From the NCBI RefSeq assembly GCF_004923295.1, contig NZ_CP039640.1, positions 186,001 to 250,000 on the forward strand: a stretch of 64,000 nt of DNA, given 5' to 3'. Position numbers and translations under genes: made by a program. The notes under the pieces are model-generated. The model did no database searches. It had not been told where the DNA came from and worked only from the letters and a program-made list of their open reading frames with translations. This DNA is from Azospirillum sp. TSH100 (lineage in GTDB: Bacteria; Pseudomonadota; Alphaproteobacteria; Azospirillales; Azospirillaceae). Each line of letters opens with the position of its first letter. The first letter of the stretch is position 1. This document shows positions 9,357 to 17,056 of this stretch, piece by piece.

Positions 9357-10820
9357 TCAGGACGGGTGAAGGCTGCGGCCGTACCCATCTTCGAAACGGA
9401 TGATGTCATCTTCCCCCAGATAACCGCCCGACTGAACCTCGATCAGATGCAGCGGCACCTTGCCCGGATTCTCAAGCCGGTGGGTCTTGCCGGCCGAGAT
9501 GAAGGTCGACTGGTTTTCATGCACCAGGAAACTCTCCTCTCCGCAGGTCACCAGCGCAACACCTTCAACCACGATCCAGTGCTCCGCCCGGTGATGGTGC
9601 ATCTGCAACGACAGCTTCTCACCAGGCCTGACGGTGATCCGCTTGACCTGAAAGCGCGAACCGCGGTCGACGCTGCGGTACGACCCCCAGGGGCGGTGAA
9701 CCGTGGTGTGCAGGGCATGCTCATCGCGCGCGTCGGCTTTCAGCCGTTCAACGATGTGCTTCACGTCCTGCGCCCGGCTCCTGTCGGCCACCAGCACGGC
9801 GTCGTCGGTCGCCACCACCACCACGTTCCGCAGCCCGGCCACGGCGACCAGCGGGTGGTCGGAACGGACATAGGCATCCTGCGCATCGTGAAGGAGGACG
9901 TTGCCCTGGGCAACATTGCCGTCGGCATCCTTCTCGCCGATGTCCCACAGCGCCGACCAGGCGCCGATGTCGTTCCATCCCATGTCCACCGGGATCACGG
10001 CCGCATGGTCGGTCTTTTCCATGACCGCATAGTCGATGGAGTCGGCGGGCGAGGCGGCGAAGGCTTCGGCCGACAGCCGGCAGAAGGTCAGGTCGCGCTC
10101 CGCCCCGGCAAGCGCCCGGCGGCAGGCTTCGACGATGGCCGGGCAAGTGCGCTCGAGTTCCGAGACATAGGCCGCAGCCGAGAACAGGAAGATGCCGCTG
10201 TTCCAGACATGGGAACCACCCCGCAGGTAGGATTCCGCCGTTGGCCGATCCGGCTTTTCCACGAACCGCTCGACCCGCAGCACCTCGAAGCCGCGGTCGG
10301 GGCGGCGGGCATCGAAGGAGCCGCCCACCTTGATGTAGCCATACCCGGTTTCCGGCGCCGTGGGCGTGATGCCGAACGTGACCAGCGCCCCGTCCGCCGC
10401 GGCGCCCACCGCCGTCTCGACCGCTTCCAGGAAGCGGTCGGATGACGCGATGACATGATCCGACGGCATCACCAGCATCAGGCCGTCCTGCCCGCCGGCA
10501 AGCATCCGCAGAGCGGCGACGCAAGCCGCCGGCGCGGTGTTGCGGCCAACCGGCTCCAGGATGATTTCAGCCGGCTTGACAGCCGCAGCGCGCAGCTGCT
10601 CGGCGACGATGAAACGATGATCCTCGTTGCAAACGATCAGCGGCGGCGCGAACCGTGCTCCGGAAACCCGCAGCGCGGTTTCCTGGATCATCGTCCGATC
10701 ACCGGCCAGCGGCAGGAACTGCTTGGGATAAAGCGCACGCGAAAGAGGCCAGAGACGGCTTCCCGACCCGCCCGACAGAATGACCGGAGTCACTGTGACG
10801 AGGGGAGAGGTGTTCGTCAT
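9357..10820 (-). CDS. manC: mannose-1-phosphate guanylyltransferase / mannose-6-phosphate isomerase
   Basis: Makes GDP-mannose from mannose-1-phosphate and GTP, and in this bifunctional family also interconverts fructose-6-P and mannose-6-P. The start at 10820 (MTNTSPLV) is chosen because GAGGG precedes it and homologues begin here; a GTG at 10856 would add 12 residues. The nucleotidyltransferase signature VILSGGSGSRLWPLSRALYP (about 14-33) with KQFL, then FVEKPDRPTAESYL (about 200) are typical. The C-terminal cupin domain shows RPWGSYRSVDRG and the metal-site HHHRAEHWIVVEG (about 410-425). At 487 residues it has the usual family length. It supplies GDP-mannose for Gmd (32234) and Fcl (13034), which lie elsewhere in the window. 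Confidence 0.93.
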   Translation of the reverse strand: MTNTSPLVTVTPVILSGGSGSRLWPLSRALYPKQFLPLAGDRTMIQETALRVSGARFAPPLIVCNEDHRFIVAEQLRAAAVKPAEIILEPVGRNTAPAACVAALRMLAGGQDGLMLVMPSDHVIASSDRFLEAVETAVGAAADGALVTFGITPTAPETGYGYIKVGGSFDARRPDRGFEVLRVERFVEKPDRPTAESYLRGGSHVWNSGIFLFSAAAYVSELERTCPAIVEACRRALAGAERDLTFCRLSAEAFAASPADSIDYAVMEKTDHAAVIPVDMGWNDIGAWSALWDIGEKDADGNVAQGNVLLHDAQDAYVRSDHPLVAVAGLRNVVVVATDDAVLVADRSRAQDVKHIVERLKADARDEHALHTTVHRPWGSYRSVDRGSRFQVKRITVRPGEKLSLQMHHHRAEHWIVVEGVALVTCGEESFLVHENQSTFISAGKTHRLENPGKVPLHLIEVQSGGYLGEDDIIRFEDGYGRSLHPS

Positions 10821-11362
10821 GATCGCGCTGCCCTCATCCAATTCCTGCTGCCCCACCGTTCAGGACCGGTACAAAAAAGCATGGAAGTCTGTTTGAGCTT
10901 CTTGACTCTGTAATTTCAACAGAGCCCCTGCCCCCTCTGCGACCCACGCGCAGACTTCCGTATCAAACTGGCATCAACGCCATCTCTTCCATCTCGGATA
11001 ACGGGCATTGGACTGCACAGACTTCATATGAGCCATCTCTTTGGCATTTACCTCTAATGATATAACTTTCCTCCTGCAACAACATATTCGCCCCCTTGGT
11101 ACATAGTCACAGCCCGTGGTGGTATAGGCTTTATAATATGTCCCCATCACCCCATCCAGAGCGGAACCAATTCGCATGGCAAGGATGAGGTCCAGCTGGG
11201 TTTTTCCCAATAGCGCTTGACGGAACGTCGCTCACCACAATAAGAACAAAACGTAAACATAAAAAATGTCCTTCCCGCCTTGCCTGGCCACCGCCACGGC
11301 AAGGCTTTTCGCATGCGCCTTCGGATTTCCGCCAATCCCAGAACAGACAGGAGACTCAAGTA
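10821..11362. other. 540-base intergenic region, AT-richer, no convincing gene
   Basis: Between manC and the phage-like genes. It holds a short inverted repeat CTCTGT / ACAGAG at 10906-10924, a TATAAT string at 11132-11137 without a good -35 partner, and a terminator-like hairpin at 11277-11309. A 78-codon minus-strand frame at 10974-11210 has no recognisable protein character and no clear ribosome-binding site. The composition differs from the flanks, which fits an insertion boundary. Confidence 0.5.
11277..11309 (+). terminator. terminator-like hairpin in the leader of the phage-like genes
   Basis: GCCTTGCC at 11277-11284 pairs with GGCAAGGC at 11298-11305 and is followed by TTTT. It lies about 50 bases before the start at 11363 and no plus-strand gene ends just upstream, so it may terminate read-through, act as an attenuator, or be the remnant of a lost gene. 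Confidence 0.5.
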
Positions 11363-11668
11363 ATGCCCCTTTTGCCTACCGATGATTCCGGTCAGCGTAT
11401 CCAGGCGCTTCGGCCCGGCGTGGCGCAAATGGTGCCCATCAGCGCCGCATCGCATGCGTCGGCCCCCTTCGGTCCCACCACCACGGTGATCCGGGTCGTC
11501 TCGAGCGCGCATTGCTTCATCGCCTTCGGCCAGGCGCCCTTCGCCGACGCGAACGGCCATTACCTTCCCGCCAGCGCGCCGGAATATTTCCGGGTGGAAC
11601 CGGGGGAAATGCTGGCGACCATGCGCTCCACCAGTGACGGCACGCTGCACGTGTCGGAGATGACCTGA
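11363..11668 (+). CDS. small phage-virion-like protein, function unknown
   Basis: 101 residues starting at an ATG with GGAG at 11351-11354. The sequence is mixed beta-like with no membrane segment or Cys pairs (VIRVVSSAHCFIAFGQAPFA, residues 40-59; EYFRVEPGEMLATM). Small proteins of this kind often sit beside tail-fibre genes in prophages and gene-transfer-agent-like clusters, and here a fibre-like gene follows. The assignment rests on context; I do not recognise a named family. The stop overlaps the start of the next small gene (TGATG at 11666-11670), which suggests translational coupling. Confidence 0.55.
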   Translation: MPLLPTDDSGQRIQALRPGVAQMVPISAASHASAPFGPTTTVIRVVSSAHCFIAFGQAPFADANGHYLPASAPEYFRVEPGEMLATMRSTSDGTLHVSEMT

Positions 11669-11784
11669 TGCTTGCCTGCATCGGCCGGTTCATCGCAGCG
11701 ACCCGGCGTTTCGCCGACGCGCTCGTCACCCGTTCCGGGACCGCACTCACGACGCGCTCGGGCGATCGTCTCATAGGAAGGTGA
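11668..11784 (+). CDS. 38-residue coupled small ORF
   Basis: An ATG overlaps the TGA of the previous gene and runs 38 codons to a TGA at 11782-11784, ending 3 bases before the fibre-like gene. The peptide is basic and contains a near-duplicate (ALVTRSGTALTTRSGDRLI, residues 18-36). Tight packing between two coding genes and the coupled start are the support; no homologue is known to me. It could be a linker that merely keeps translation going. Confidence 0.45.
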   Translation: MLACIGRFIAATRRFADALVTRSGTALTTRSGDRLIGR

Positions 11785-11787
11785 CCC

Positions 11788-12654
11788 ATGTCCGAGATCG
11801 CCATTCATCAGCTTCCCGCCGCGTCTTCCCTGTCCGGCGATGAAATCCTGCCGATCGACGACGGCACCGCCACCCTGCGCACGACCGTCGCAGCCATCCG
11901 CCAGGGGCTCTCCCCCACAGGGCACGGTCATATCATGGGCGATGTGGCGGGATTGCAGACGGCGCTGAATGCCAAGGCGCCTCTCGCAGGCCCCGCCTTC
12001 ACGGGCGCCGTCACCGTGTCGGCCGGCAATGCGGCGACTCCCGCCCTGTCGCCGGCCGGCGATCCCGATACCGGCCTGTTCTTTCCGGCGGCCGACACGG
12101 TGGCGTTCACCGCCGGGGGCGTGGAGCGTCTCTCCATCCCCAACAACGGATACATCGGCCTGGTCCCGGCGGACCAGCGGGTGCGGATCGTCGCTTCCAG
12201 CAGCCCCAACCTGGACATGGAGAATCAGACGGGAGCGGACAACGAGAAGCTCTGGCGCCTGAACGTCAGCGGCGGACAGTTCTCGATCCAGACCGTGACC
12301 GACTCATACAGCGCGGCAGCGACGGCCCTGCAAGTGGTCCGCTCCGGGTTGTCGGTGACGATGATCACCGTCGGCGGCGGAATCGGAAACGAAAGCCTGC
12401 GCGTGGCGGCGGTATCCGGGGCCACGCGCTGCATCACCGTCACGGGCAGCGGCGGGGGCGATCCCACGGTCGGCACCAGCGCCGGTCGGCTCGCCTTCGG
12501 GGCGATCCCGGTGCTGCCCAGCTACACGGTCGCCACCCTCCCGACCGCAGCGGCACGCGGCCTGATCTACGTCTCCGACGGGGCCGGCGGCAAGAAGCTG
12601 GCGGTCAGCGACGGAGCCAACTGGCGATGGCCGGATGGCGCCATCGTGTCCTGA
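11788..12654 (+). CDS. phage tail-fibre-like protein
   Basis: 288 residues, ATG with GGAAGG upstream. The N-terminus (LSGDEILPIDDGTATLRTTV, about 15-34) and the segment DVAGLQTALNAKAPLAGPAF (about 51-70) are typical of tail-fibre and tail-collar proteins, where the ALNAKAPLAGPAFTG pattern is a recurring repeat at the base of the fibre. The rest is Gly/Ser/Thr-rich beta-strand sequence, with GLIYVSDGAGGKKLAVSDGA near the C-terminus, also common in phage fibres. There is no lysin or chaperone motif. Its place inside a polysaccharide region suggests a receptor-binding structure moved with the glycan genes, or a small prophage remnant. No other virion genes are visible. Confidence 0.7.
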   Translation: MSEIAIHQLPAASSLSGDEILPIDDGTATLRTTVAAIRQGLSPTGHGHIMGDVAGLQTALNAKAPLAGPAFTGAVTVSAGNAATPALSPAGDPDTGLFFPAADTVAFTAGGVERLSIPNNGYIGLVPADQRVRIVASSSPNLDMENQTGADNEKLWRLNVSGGQFSIQTVTDSYSAAATALQVVRSGLSVTMITVGGGIGNESLRVAAVSGATRCITVTGSGGGDPTVGTSAGRLAFGAIPVLPSYTVATLPTAAARGLIYVSDGAGGKKLAVSDGANWRWPDGAIVS

Positions 12655-12729
12655 CAGTCATGTCATGACAGCCGTGTCCAGAGCATCGCGCATCAGGGCC
12701 CCGAATCCCCCTCGAACAGGAGTCCGATC

Positions 12730-13020
12730 ATGCAGACCACCAAACAACCCTATGAGTTCCTCGTCCGCTGGAACGCCACGGGCGGTCTTTCCGGGGCGCA
12801 TGCGCAGTTCCGTTATGTCACCCTCGGCGAGGACGGCACGCCCATCGGCGAATTCATCGGCGCGGCCGAGCCGGTCGCCGTGGCGGAAGCGGCGGGCTTC
12901 CCGCTGGCCGACATCCTGTCGTCCCTGCAGATCACGGCACTGGCGGAACGGGACACCGCACGGTCCGAACGGGACGCGCTGGCGAAGCGGCTGGCGGAAC
13001 TGACCTCGCCGGAAGCGTGA
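12730..13020 (+). CDS. small phage-accessory-like protein with a coiled-coil tail
   Basis: 96 residues from an ATG with AGGAG at about 12717. The first 60 residues look like a compact beta domain (YEFLVRWNATGGLSGAHAQF, residues 8-27); the last 35 form a likely coiled coil (ITALAERDTARSERDALAKR, about 68-87). It follows the tail-fibre-like gene by 75 bases and probably belongs to the same cassette. The role is unknown; it could be a fibre-assembly or accessory protein. Confidence 0.5.
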   Translation: MQTTKQPYEFLVRWNATGGLSGAHAQFRYVTLGEDGTPIGEFIGAAEPVAVAEAAGFPLADILSSLQITALAERDTARSERDALAKRLAELTSPEA

Positions 13021-13033
13021 GCCGGCAGCAGGA

Positions 13034-14011
13034 TCAGGAGGCGATGCCGCGCAGGGTTCCTGCCGGCAGATTGTCCACATACCAGCGGTAGGCCTGGGCA
13101 AAGCCGTCGCGCAGGTTGGTGGGAGCCGTCCAGCCCATGGCGGCAATCCGGCTGTTGTCCATCAGCTTGCGCGGCGAGCCGTCGGGCTTGCTGGAATCGA
13201 AGCGGAAATGGCCCGACCAACCGGCGACCTCGGCGATCAGCTCGGCCAACCCGCGGATGCTGGTCTCGATACCGGTGCCGACATTGACGTGCTCCTCGCC
13301 GGAATAGCGTTCGGCCAGAAAGACCAGCGCGTCGGCAAGGTCGTCCACGAACAGGAACTCACGCAACGGCGCACCGGTCCCCCACAGTTCCACCGTCTCG
13401 GCGCCGGTCCGCTTGGCCTGGTGGATCTTGGCGATCAGCGCCGCCGCGACATGGCCCTGCTGAAGGTCGAAGTTGTCGCCGGGGCCATAGAGGTTGGTGG
13501 GCATCGCCGCGATGAAGTCGCAGCCATACTGGCGGCGGTAGGCCTGGCACAGCTTGATGCCGGCGATCTTGGCGACCGCATACCACTCGTTGGTCGGCTC
13601 CAGCGGCCCGGTCAGGAGCAGATCCTCGCTCATCGGCTGAGGCGCCAGCCGCGGATAGATGCAGGAGGAACCGAGCAGAACCAGCTTCTTCACACCGCAC
13701 CTGTAGGCGCTGTGAACGATGTTCGTCTCGATCACGAGATTGTCGTAGAGAAACTCCGCCGGACGGGTGCTGTTGGCATGGATCCCGCCCACCGTCGCGG
13801 CGGCCAGGAAGATGACTTCGGGCCGCGTTTCGGCCATCCACGCCTCCACGTCGGCCTGACGACGCAGATCCATCACGTCGCGGCCAACGGTGAGAACGTC
13901 GCACCCCTCTTTGCGCAGCCGGCGAACAATCGCCGACCCGGCCATGCCGCGGTGACCAGCCACCCAGACGCGCTTGCCGCGCAGAGGGAACAGGAGGGGC
14001 TCAGTGCTCAC
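13034..14011 (-). CDS. fcl: GDP-L-fucose synthase
   Basis: Converts GDP-4-keto-6-deoxy-D-mannose to GDP-L-fucose by 3,5-epimerisation and NADPH reduction. 325 residues from a GTG, the family's usual size. The NADP-binding motif VAGHRGMAGSAIVRRL is at about 16-31, the catalytic YAVAKIAGIKLCQAYRRQYG starts near 143 (Tyr and Lys of YxxxK), and the family's LLLGSSCIYPR and MPTNLYGPGDNFD are present. It supplies the last step of the fucose route opened by ManC (9357) and Gmd (32234). It is convergent with the phage-like genes on one side. Confidence 0.93.
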   Translation of the reverse strand: MSTEPLLFPLRGKRVWVAGHRGMAGSAIVRRLRKEGCDVLTVGRDVMDLRRQADVEAWMAETRPEVIFLAAATVGGIHANSTRPAEFLYDNLVIETNIVHSAYRCGVKKLVLLGSSCIYPRLAPQPMSEDLLLTGPLEPTNEWYAVAKIAGIKLCQAYRRQYGCDFIAAMPTNLYGPGDNFDLQQGHVAAALIAKIHQAKRTGAETVELWGTGAPLREFLFVDDLADALVFLAERYSGEEHVNVGTGIETSIRGLAELIAEVAGWSGHFRFDSSKPDGSPRKLMDNSRIAAMGWTAPTNLRDGFAQAYRWYVDNLPAGTLRGIAS

Positions 14012-14252
14012 GCCGTTTCTCGCTTCTCATGCCTTGCCGCCGCTTCCTAACATTGGGCACGCCAGGGGTCCAGCCTGCGTCTTTGCACAAGACGGCATAC
14101 CGGATATGGGAGGAAGCGACGGACGCCAAACCCGGTAACCGCATCGCCACGGGCTCCATCGCTGGAGCAGATGGTGATGCCGCCGAGCGATGTGAATGAG
14201 GAGAAACCCCAGCCCGGCACCGGAAGCACGCCGAACCGGAGTGTCGTAAGCT

Positions 14253-15611
14253 TCAGGTCACTGCCATCAGCTTGGGGTTCTTCTTCCAGTCCTCCATAAT
14301 GACCTGAGCTTTATGACGATCCTCGCTGGTCAGAGCCCCTCCCAATTCATGGGCCTTGGCCTCCAGCCCATCGCGGTCGGGACCGGGCTGGGTGGCGGCG
14401 GCAGCCATGATGTACCAGACATAGGCCTGGATCGGGTTGTAAGCCTTGCCATCGCGATTGGCGTAGAGCGCCCCGAGGTTGGTCATCGCGCCGGCATGGC
14501 CCTGGGCCGCAGCCTTGCGCAGCCAGTCCACGCCCTCCACCAGTTCGGGCCGGCCGCCCCAGCCGTGGGCCAGCATCAGGCCCAGATTGACCTGGGCGCC
14601 GACATTCCCCTGCATCGCCGCCTTCCGGTACCAGACCGCGGCCTCGGCATGGTCGGGAGCACCGGCCAGCCCGTTGGAATGGATCAGGCCAAGGTTGAAC
14701 TGGGCATTGACGTTGCCCTGCTCGGCCGACAGGCGGCACCATTTCAGGGTTTCGCGGTAATCCTTGGGAACGCCATGCCCGCGGGCATGGAGCAGGCCCA
14801 GATTGACCTGGGCCACCGGATGCCCCTGTTCGGCCGCCTGACGGTAGAACTCCGCCGCACGGGCCGGATCGGCCTCCACCCCGGTGCCGTGCTCATAGAT
14901 GATGGCGAGCGCCAGCTGCGAATTGACGAAGCCCTGCCCGGCCGCCCGCTGGTACCAGGCGACCGCCTGCCCCATGTCGCGCTCCACCCCCTGGCCGTTG
15001 GCGTAGAGGGAGGCGAGCGCGTGCTGGGCGACGGCATAGCCCTGCTCGGCCGACCTCATGTACCAGGCGGCGGCGGCGGCATGGTCCTGCGTCACTCCCT
15101 GCCCGAAGGCATGGAGCAGGCCCATGTGATGCTGCGCCTCGGCATGGCCGGCCTCGGCGGCCAGCCGGTACCAGTGCAGGGCCTGGGCGATGTCCGGCCC
15201 GATGCCCAGCCCATTCGGATAGAGCAAGGCCAGATTGGCCTCCGCCGCCGCCGGGTTGGCCTTGGCCACGGTCTTGTACCAGCGCACCGGCAAGGCGCTG
15301 TCCTGGGGGGCGCCTTCGCCGTTGGCGTAGCACAGGCCGAGCGAGAACTGGGCCTCGACATGGCCCTGCTCCGCCGCCTTGCGGAACCAGTGGGCGGCGT
15401 CGCCGAAATCGCGCACCACCCCCTGACCGCGGGCATAGAGCTGGCCCATACGGTACTGCGCCTCGGCATGGCCGCCCTCGGCCAGCGGCAGCCAGTCTGC
15501 GACGGCGGCGGCATGGTCCTCCGCTTCGAAGGCGGCGAGGCCGCGCTGGAAATCGGGCTTGCGGAAACCGGTGGATTTGCTTCGCTTCAGCAGCTTGCCG
15601 AACAAGATCAA
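14253..15611 (-). CDS. Sel1-like repeat protein of the type I secretion operon
   Basis: 452 residues built almost entirely of about ten Sel1-like repeats (units such as YARGQGVVRDFGDAAHWFRK and LGLCYANGEG, repeated every 36 residues). Such repeats form an alpha-alpha superhelix used as a protein-binding scaffold. The start is a TTG (15611-15609) overlapping the TGA of the HlyD-like gene, so it is translated with it. There is no signal peptide, so it is probably cytoplasmic. The likely role is an accessory of the adjacent secretion system or its substrate; this is inference from position. The last gene of the operon. Confidence 0.75.
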   Translation of the reverse strand: MILFGKLLKRSKSTGFRKPDFQRGLAAFEAEDHAAAVADWLPLAEGGHAEAQYRMGQLYARGQGVVRDFGDAAHWFRKAAEQGHVEAQFSLGLCYANGEGAPQDSALPVRWYKTVAKANPAAAEANLALLYPNGLGIGPDIAQALHWYRLAAEAGHAEAQHHMGLLHAFGQGVTQDHAAAAAWYMRSAEQGYAVAQHALASLYANGQGVERDMGQAVAWYQRAAGQGFVNSQLALAIIYEHGTGVEADPARAAEFYRQAAEQGHPVAQVNLGLLHARGHGVPKDYRETLKWCRLSAEQGNVNAQFNLGLIHSNGLAGAPDHAEAAVWYRKAAMQGNVGAQVNLGLMLAHGWGGRPELVEGVDWLRKAAAQGHAGAMTNLGALYANRDGKAYNPIQAYVWYIMAAAATQPGPDRDGLEAKAHELGGALTSEDRHKAQVIMEDWKKNPKLMAVT

Positions 15612-17044
15612 GGCTCCCGCAGGCTTTCGTCGACCCCGCGCAGGATGGGGCGCAGGAAATAGGTGATGATCCGGCGTTCGCCGACCTTGATGTCGGCCAT
15701 CAGCGGCATGCCGGGGATCAGGCGGAAGTTGGAAGGCACATTGTCCAGCGTGGTGGTCAGCAGCTTGATCCGGGCCCGGTAGAAGAGCGCTCCGTTCGTG
15801 CTGCTGTCCTTGCTGGAGAAGGAGTCCTCGCTGATCGTCGTGACTTCGCCGTCGAGCGCCCCATGCTGCATGTAGGGATAGGCGTCGAGCTTGACGCGCA
15901 CCTTGTCGCCGACCTGGACGAAGGCGAGGTCACGGGCGTCGATGTTGGCCTCGACCTCCAGCGGGGAGCCGACCGGCACCAGGGTGAAGAGCGCCTCGGC
16001 CTCCTTGGCGATGGAGCCGGGGGCGGCCTTGGGCGAAACCTCCAGCACGATGGCGTCGAGGGGAGAGTCGAGCTGGACCAGTGCCTGGCGCTTGCGCGCC
16101 TTGGTGAGCTGCTCGCGCAACGCCTCGCGCTCGTTGCGCTGGGAGGTCAGTTCCTCGATGATCTTGCCGTTCCACTGCTGGATGAAGACGTCACGCTCGG
16201 CCAGCAGAGCCTGCAGGTCATGGCGGTTGCCCTGCAGCTCGTTCTGGTTCAGGACCAGATTGCGCTCGATGTCGATGCGGTCGCTGGTGGCCTGCAGCAG
16301 GTTCAGCTTGCTGCCGACCTGGGTGGCCAGCAGCGAAGAGCGCATGGTCTCGATCTCGCGCACCACCTTCAGCCGCTCGTTCAGATGGACGCGGTCCATC
16401 TCGTACTTGGCGACGTTGGACTGCAGCCGCGCAAGCTTCTCCTCGTAATTCTGCATCTGCGACTGGTACTGGGCCTGACGCTCACGCCACAACGACTGCT
16501 GCAGCGTCCCGTAGCCGTAGCGGTCGTTGCCACCGATGAAGGGCTTGCCGTCATGCTCGGCCTCGAGCCGGGCAATCAGGGCGTCGGCGTTGGCAAGGCG
16601 GGATTCCAGCTGCAGGACGTCGGCCTGGGTGAAGGTCGGGTCCAGCGTCGCCAATACCTGGCCCTTGCGCACCACATCGCCCGGACGGACCAGGACCTGC
16701 TTGATCGCCGCCATCTCCAGCGGCTGGACCATCACGTTGGGCTCGGTCGAGATGATCTTGCCCTGCGAGGCGACGATCTTGTCCAGGTAGGACATCGATG
16801 CCCAGACGATCAGACCGATGACGAACAGCCCCAGCAGATGCAGCGTGATGCGCGCCAGGAACGGATCGGGGGCGTTCTGGATCGCCTCAGTGTCCTTCTG
16901 GAAGGCACCGATCGCCGCCTTCCCCCGCTCCTTGGCCCGCTTGTCGAGGGGGGAGGCCGGCGGGCGCGGCGCCGCGTCGTTGGCAGGAACGCGCGCCGTC
17001 TCGATTTTCGCAAGCTTGTGTGCGGTCGGCTTTTGTGCGGACAA
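15608..17044 (-). CDS. HlyD-family type I secretion periplasmic adaptor
   Basis: Membrane-fusion protein linking the inner-membrane ABC transporter to an outer-membrane TolC-type channel. 478 residues; TTG start with AGGAG 9 bases upstream. One transmembrane segment near 65-90 (LLGLFVIGLIVWASMSYL), a biotinyl-lipoyl-like half (VLVRPGDVVRKGQVLATLDP, about 117-136), a long coiled-coil region (about 145-310), the second lipoyl-like half (LDSPLDAIVLEVSPKAAPGS) and a C-terminal beta barrel (GDKVRVKLDAYPY). It lies 12 bases after the ABC transporter gene and overlaps the Sel1-repeat gene. The matching TolC is not in this window. Likely partner substrate: the giant protein at 35002. Confidence 0.92.
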   Translation of the reverse strand: MSAQKPTAHKLAKIETARVPANDAAPRPPASPLDKRAKERGKAAIGAFQKDTEAIQNAPDPFLARITLHLLGLFVIGLIVWASMSYLDKIVASQGKIISTEPNVMVQPLEMAAIKQVLVRPGDVVRKGQVLATLDPTFTQADVLQLESRLANADALIARLEAEHDGKPFIGGNDRYGYGTLQQSLWRERQAQYQSQMQNYEEKLARLQSNVAKYEMDRVHLNERLKVVREIETMRSSLLATQVGSKLNLLQATSDRIDIERNLVLNQNELQGNRHDLQALLAERDVFIQQWNGKIIEELTSQRNEREALREQLTKARKRQALVQLDSPLDAIVLEVSPKAAPGSIAKEAEALFTLVPVGSPLEVEANIDARDLAFVQVGDKVRVKLDAYPYMQHGALDGEVTTISEDSFSSKDSSTNGALFYRARIKLLTTTLDNVPSNFRLIPGMPLMADIKVGERRIITYFLRPILRGVDESLREP

Positions 17045-17056
17045 GGGCGCGCGCTC

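Noticed and set aside
10821..10856. GTG start for manC adding 12 residues
   Set aside because: The ATG at 10820 has GAGGG upstream and is where the conserved sequence starts.
10974..11210. 78-residue minus-strand frame in the intergenic region before the phage-like genes
   Set aside because: No ribosome-binding site, no recognisable domain and odd composition (three adjacent Cys). Could be a gene remnant, but not supportable.
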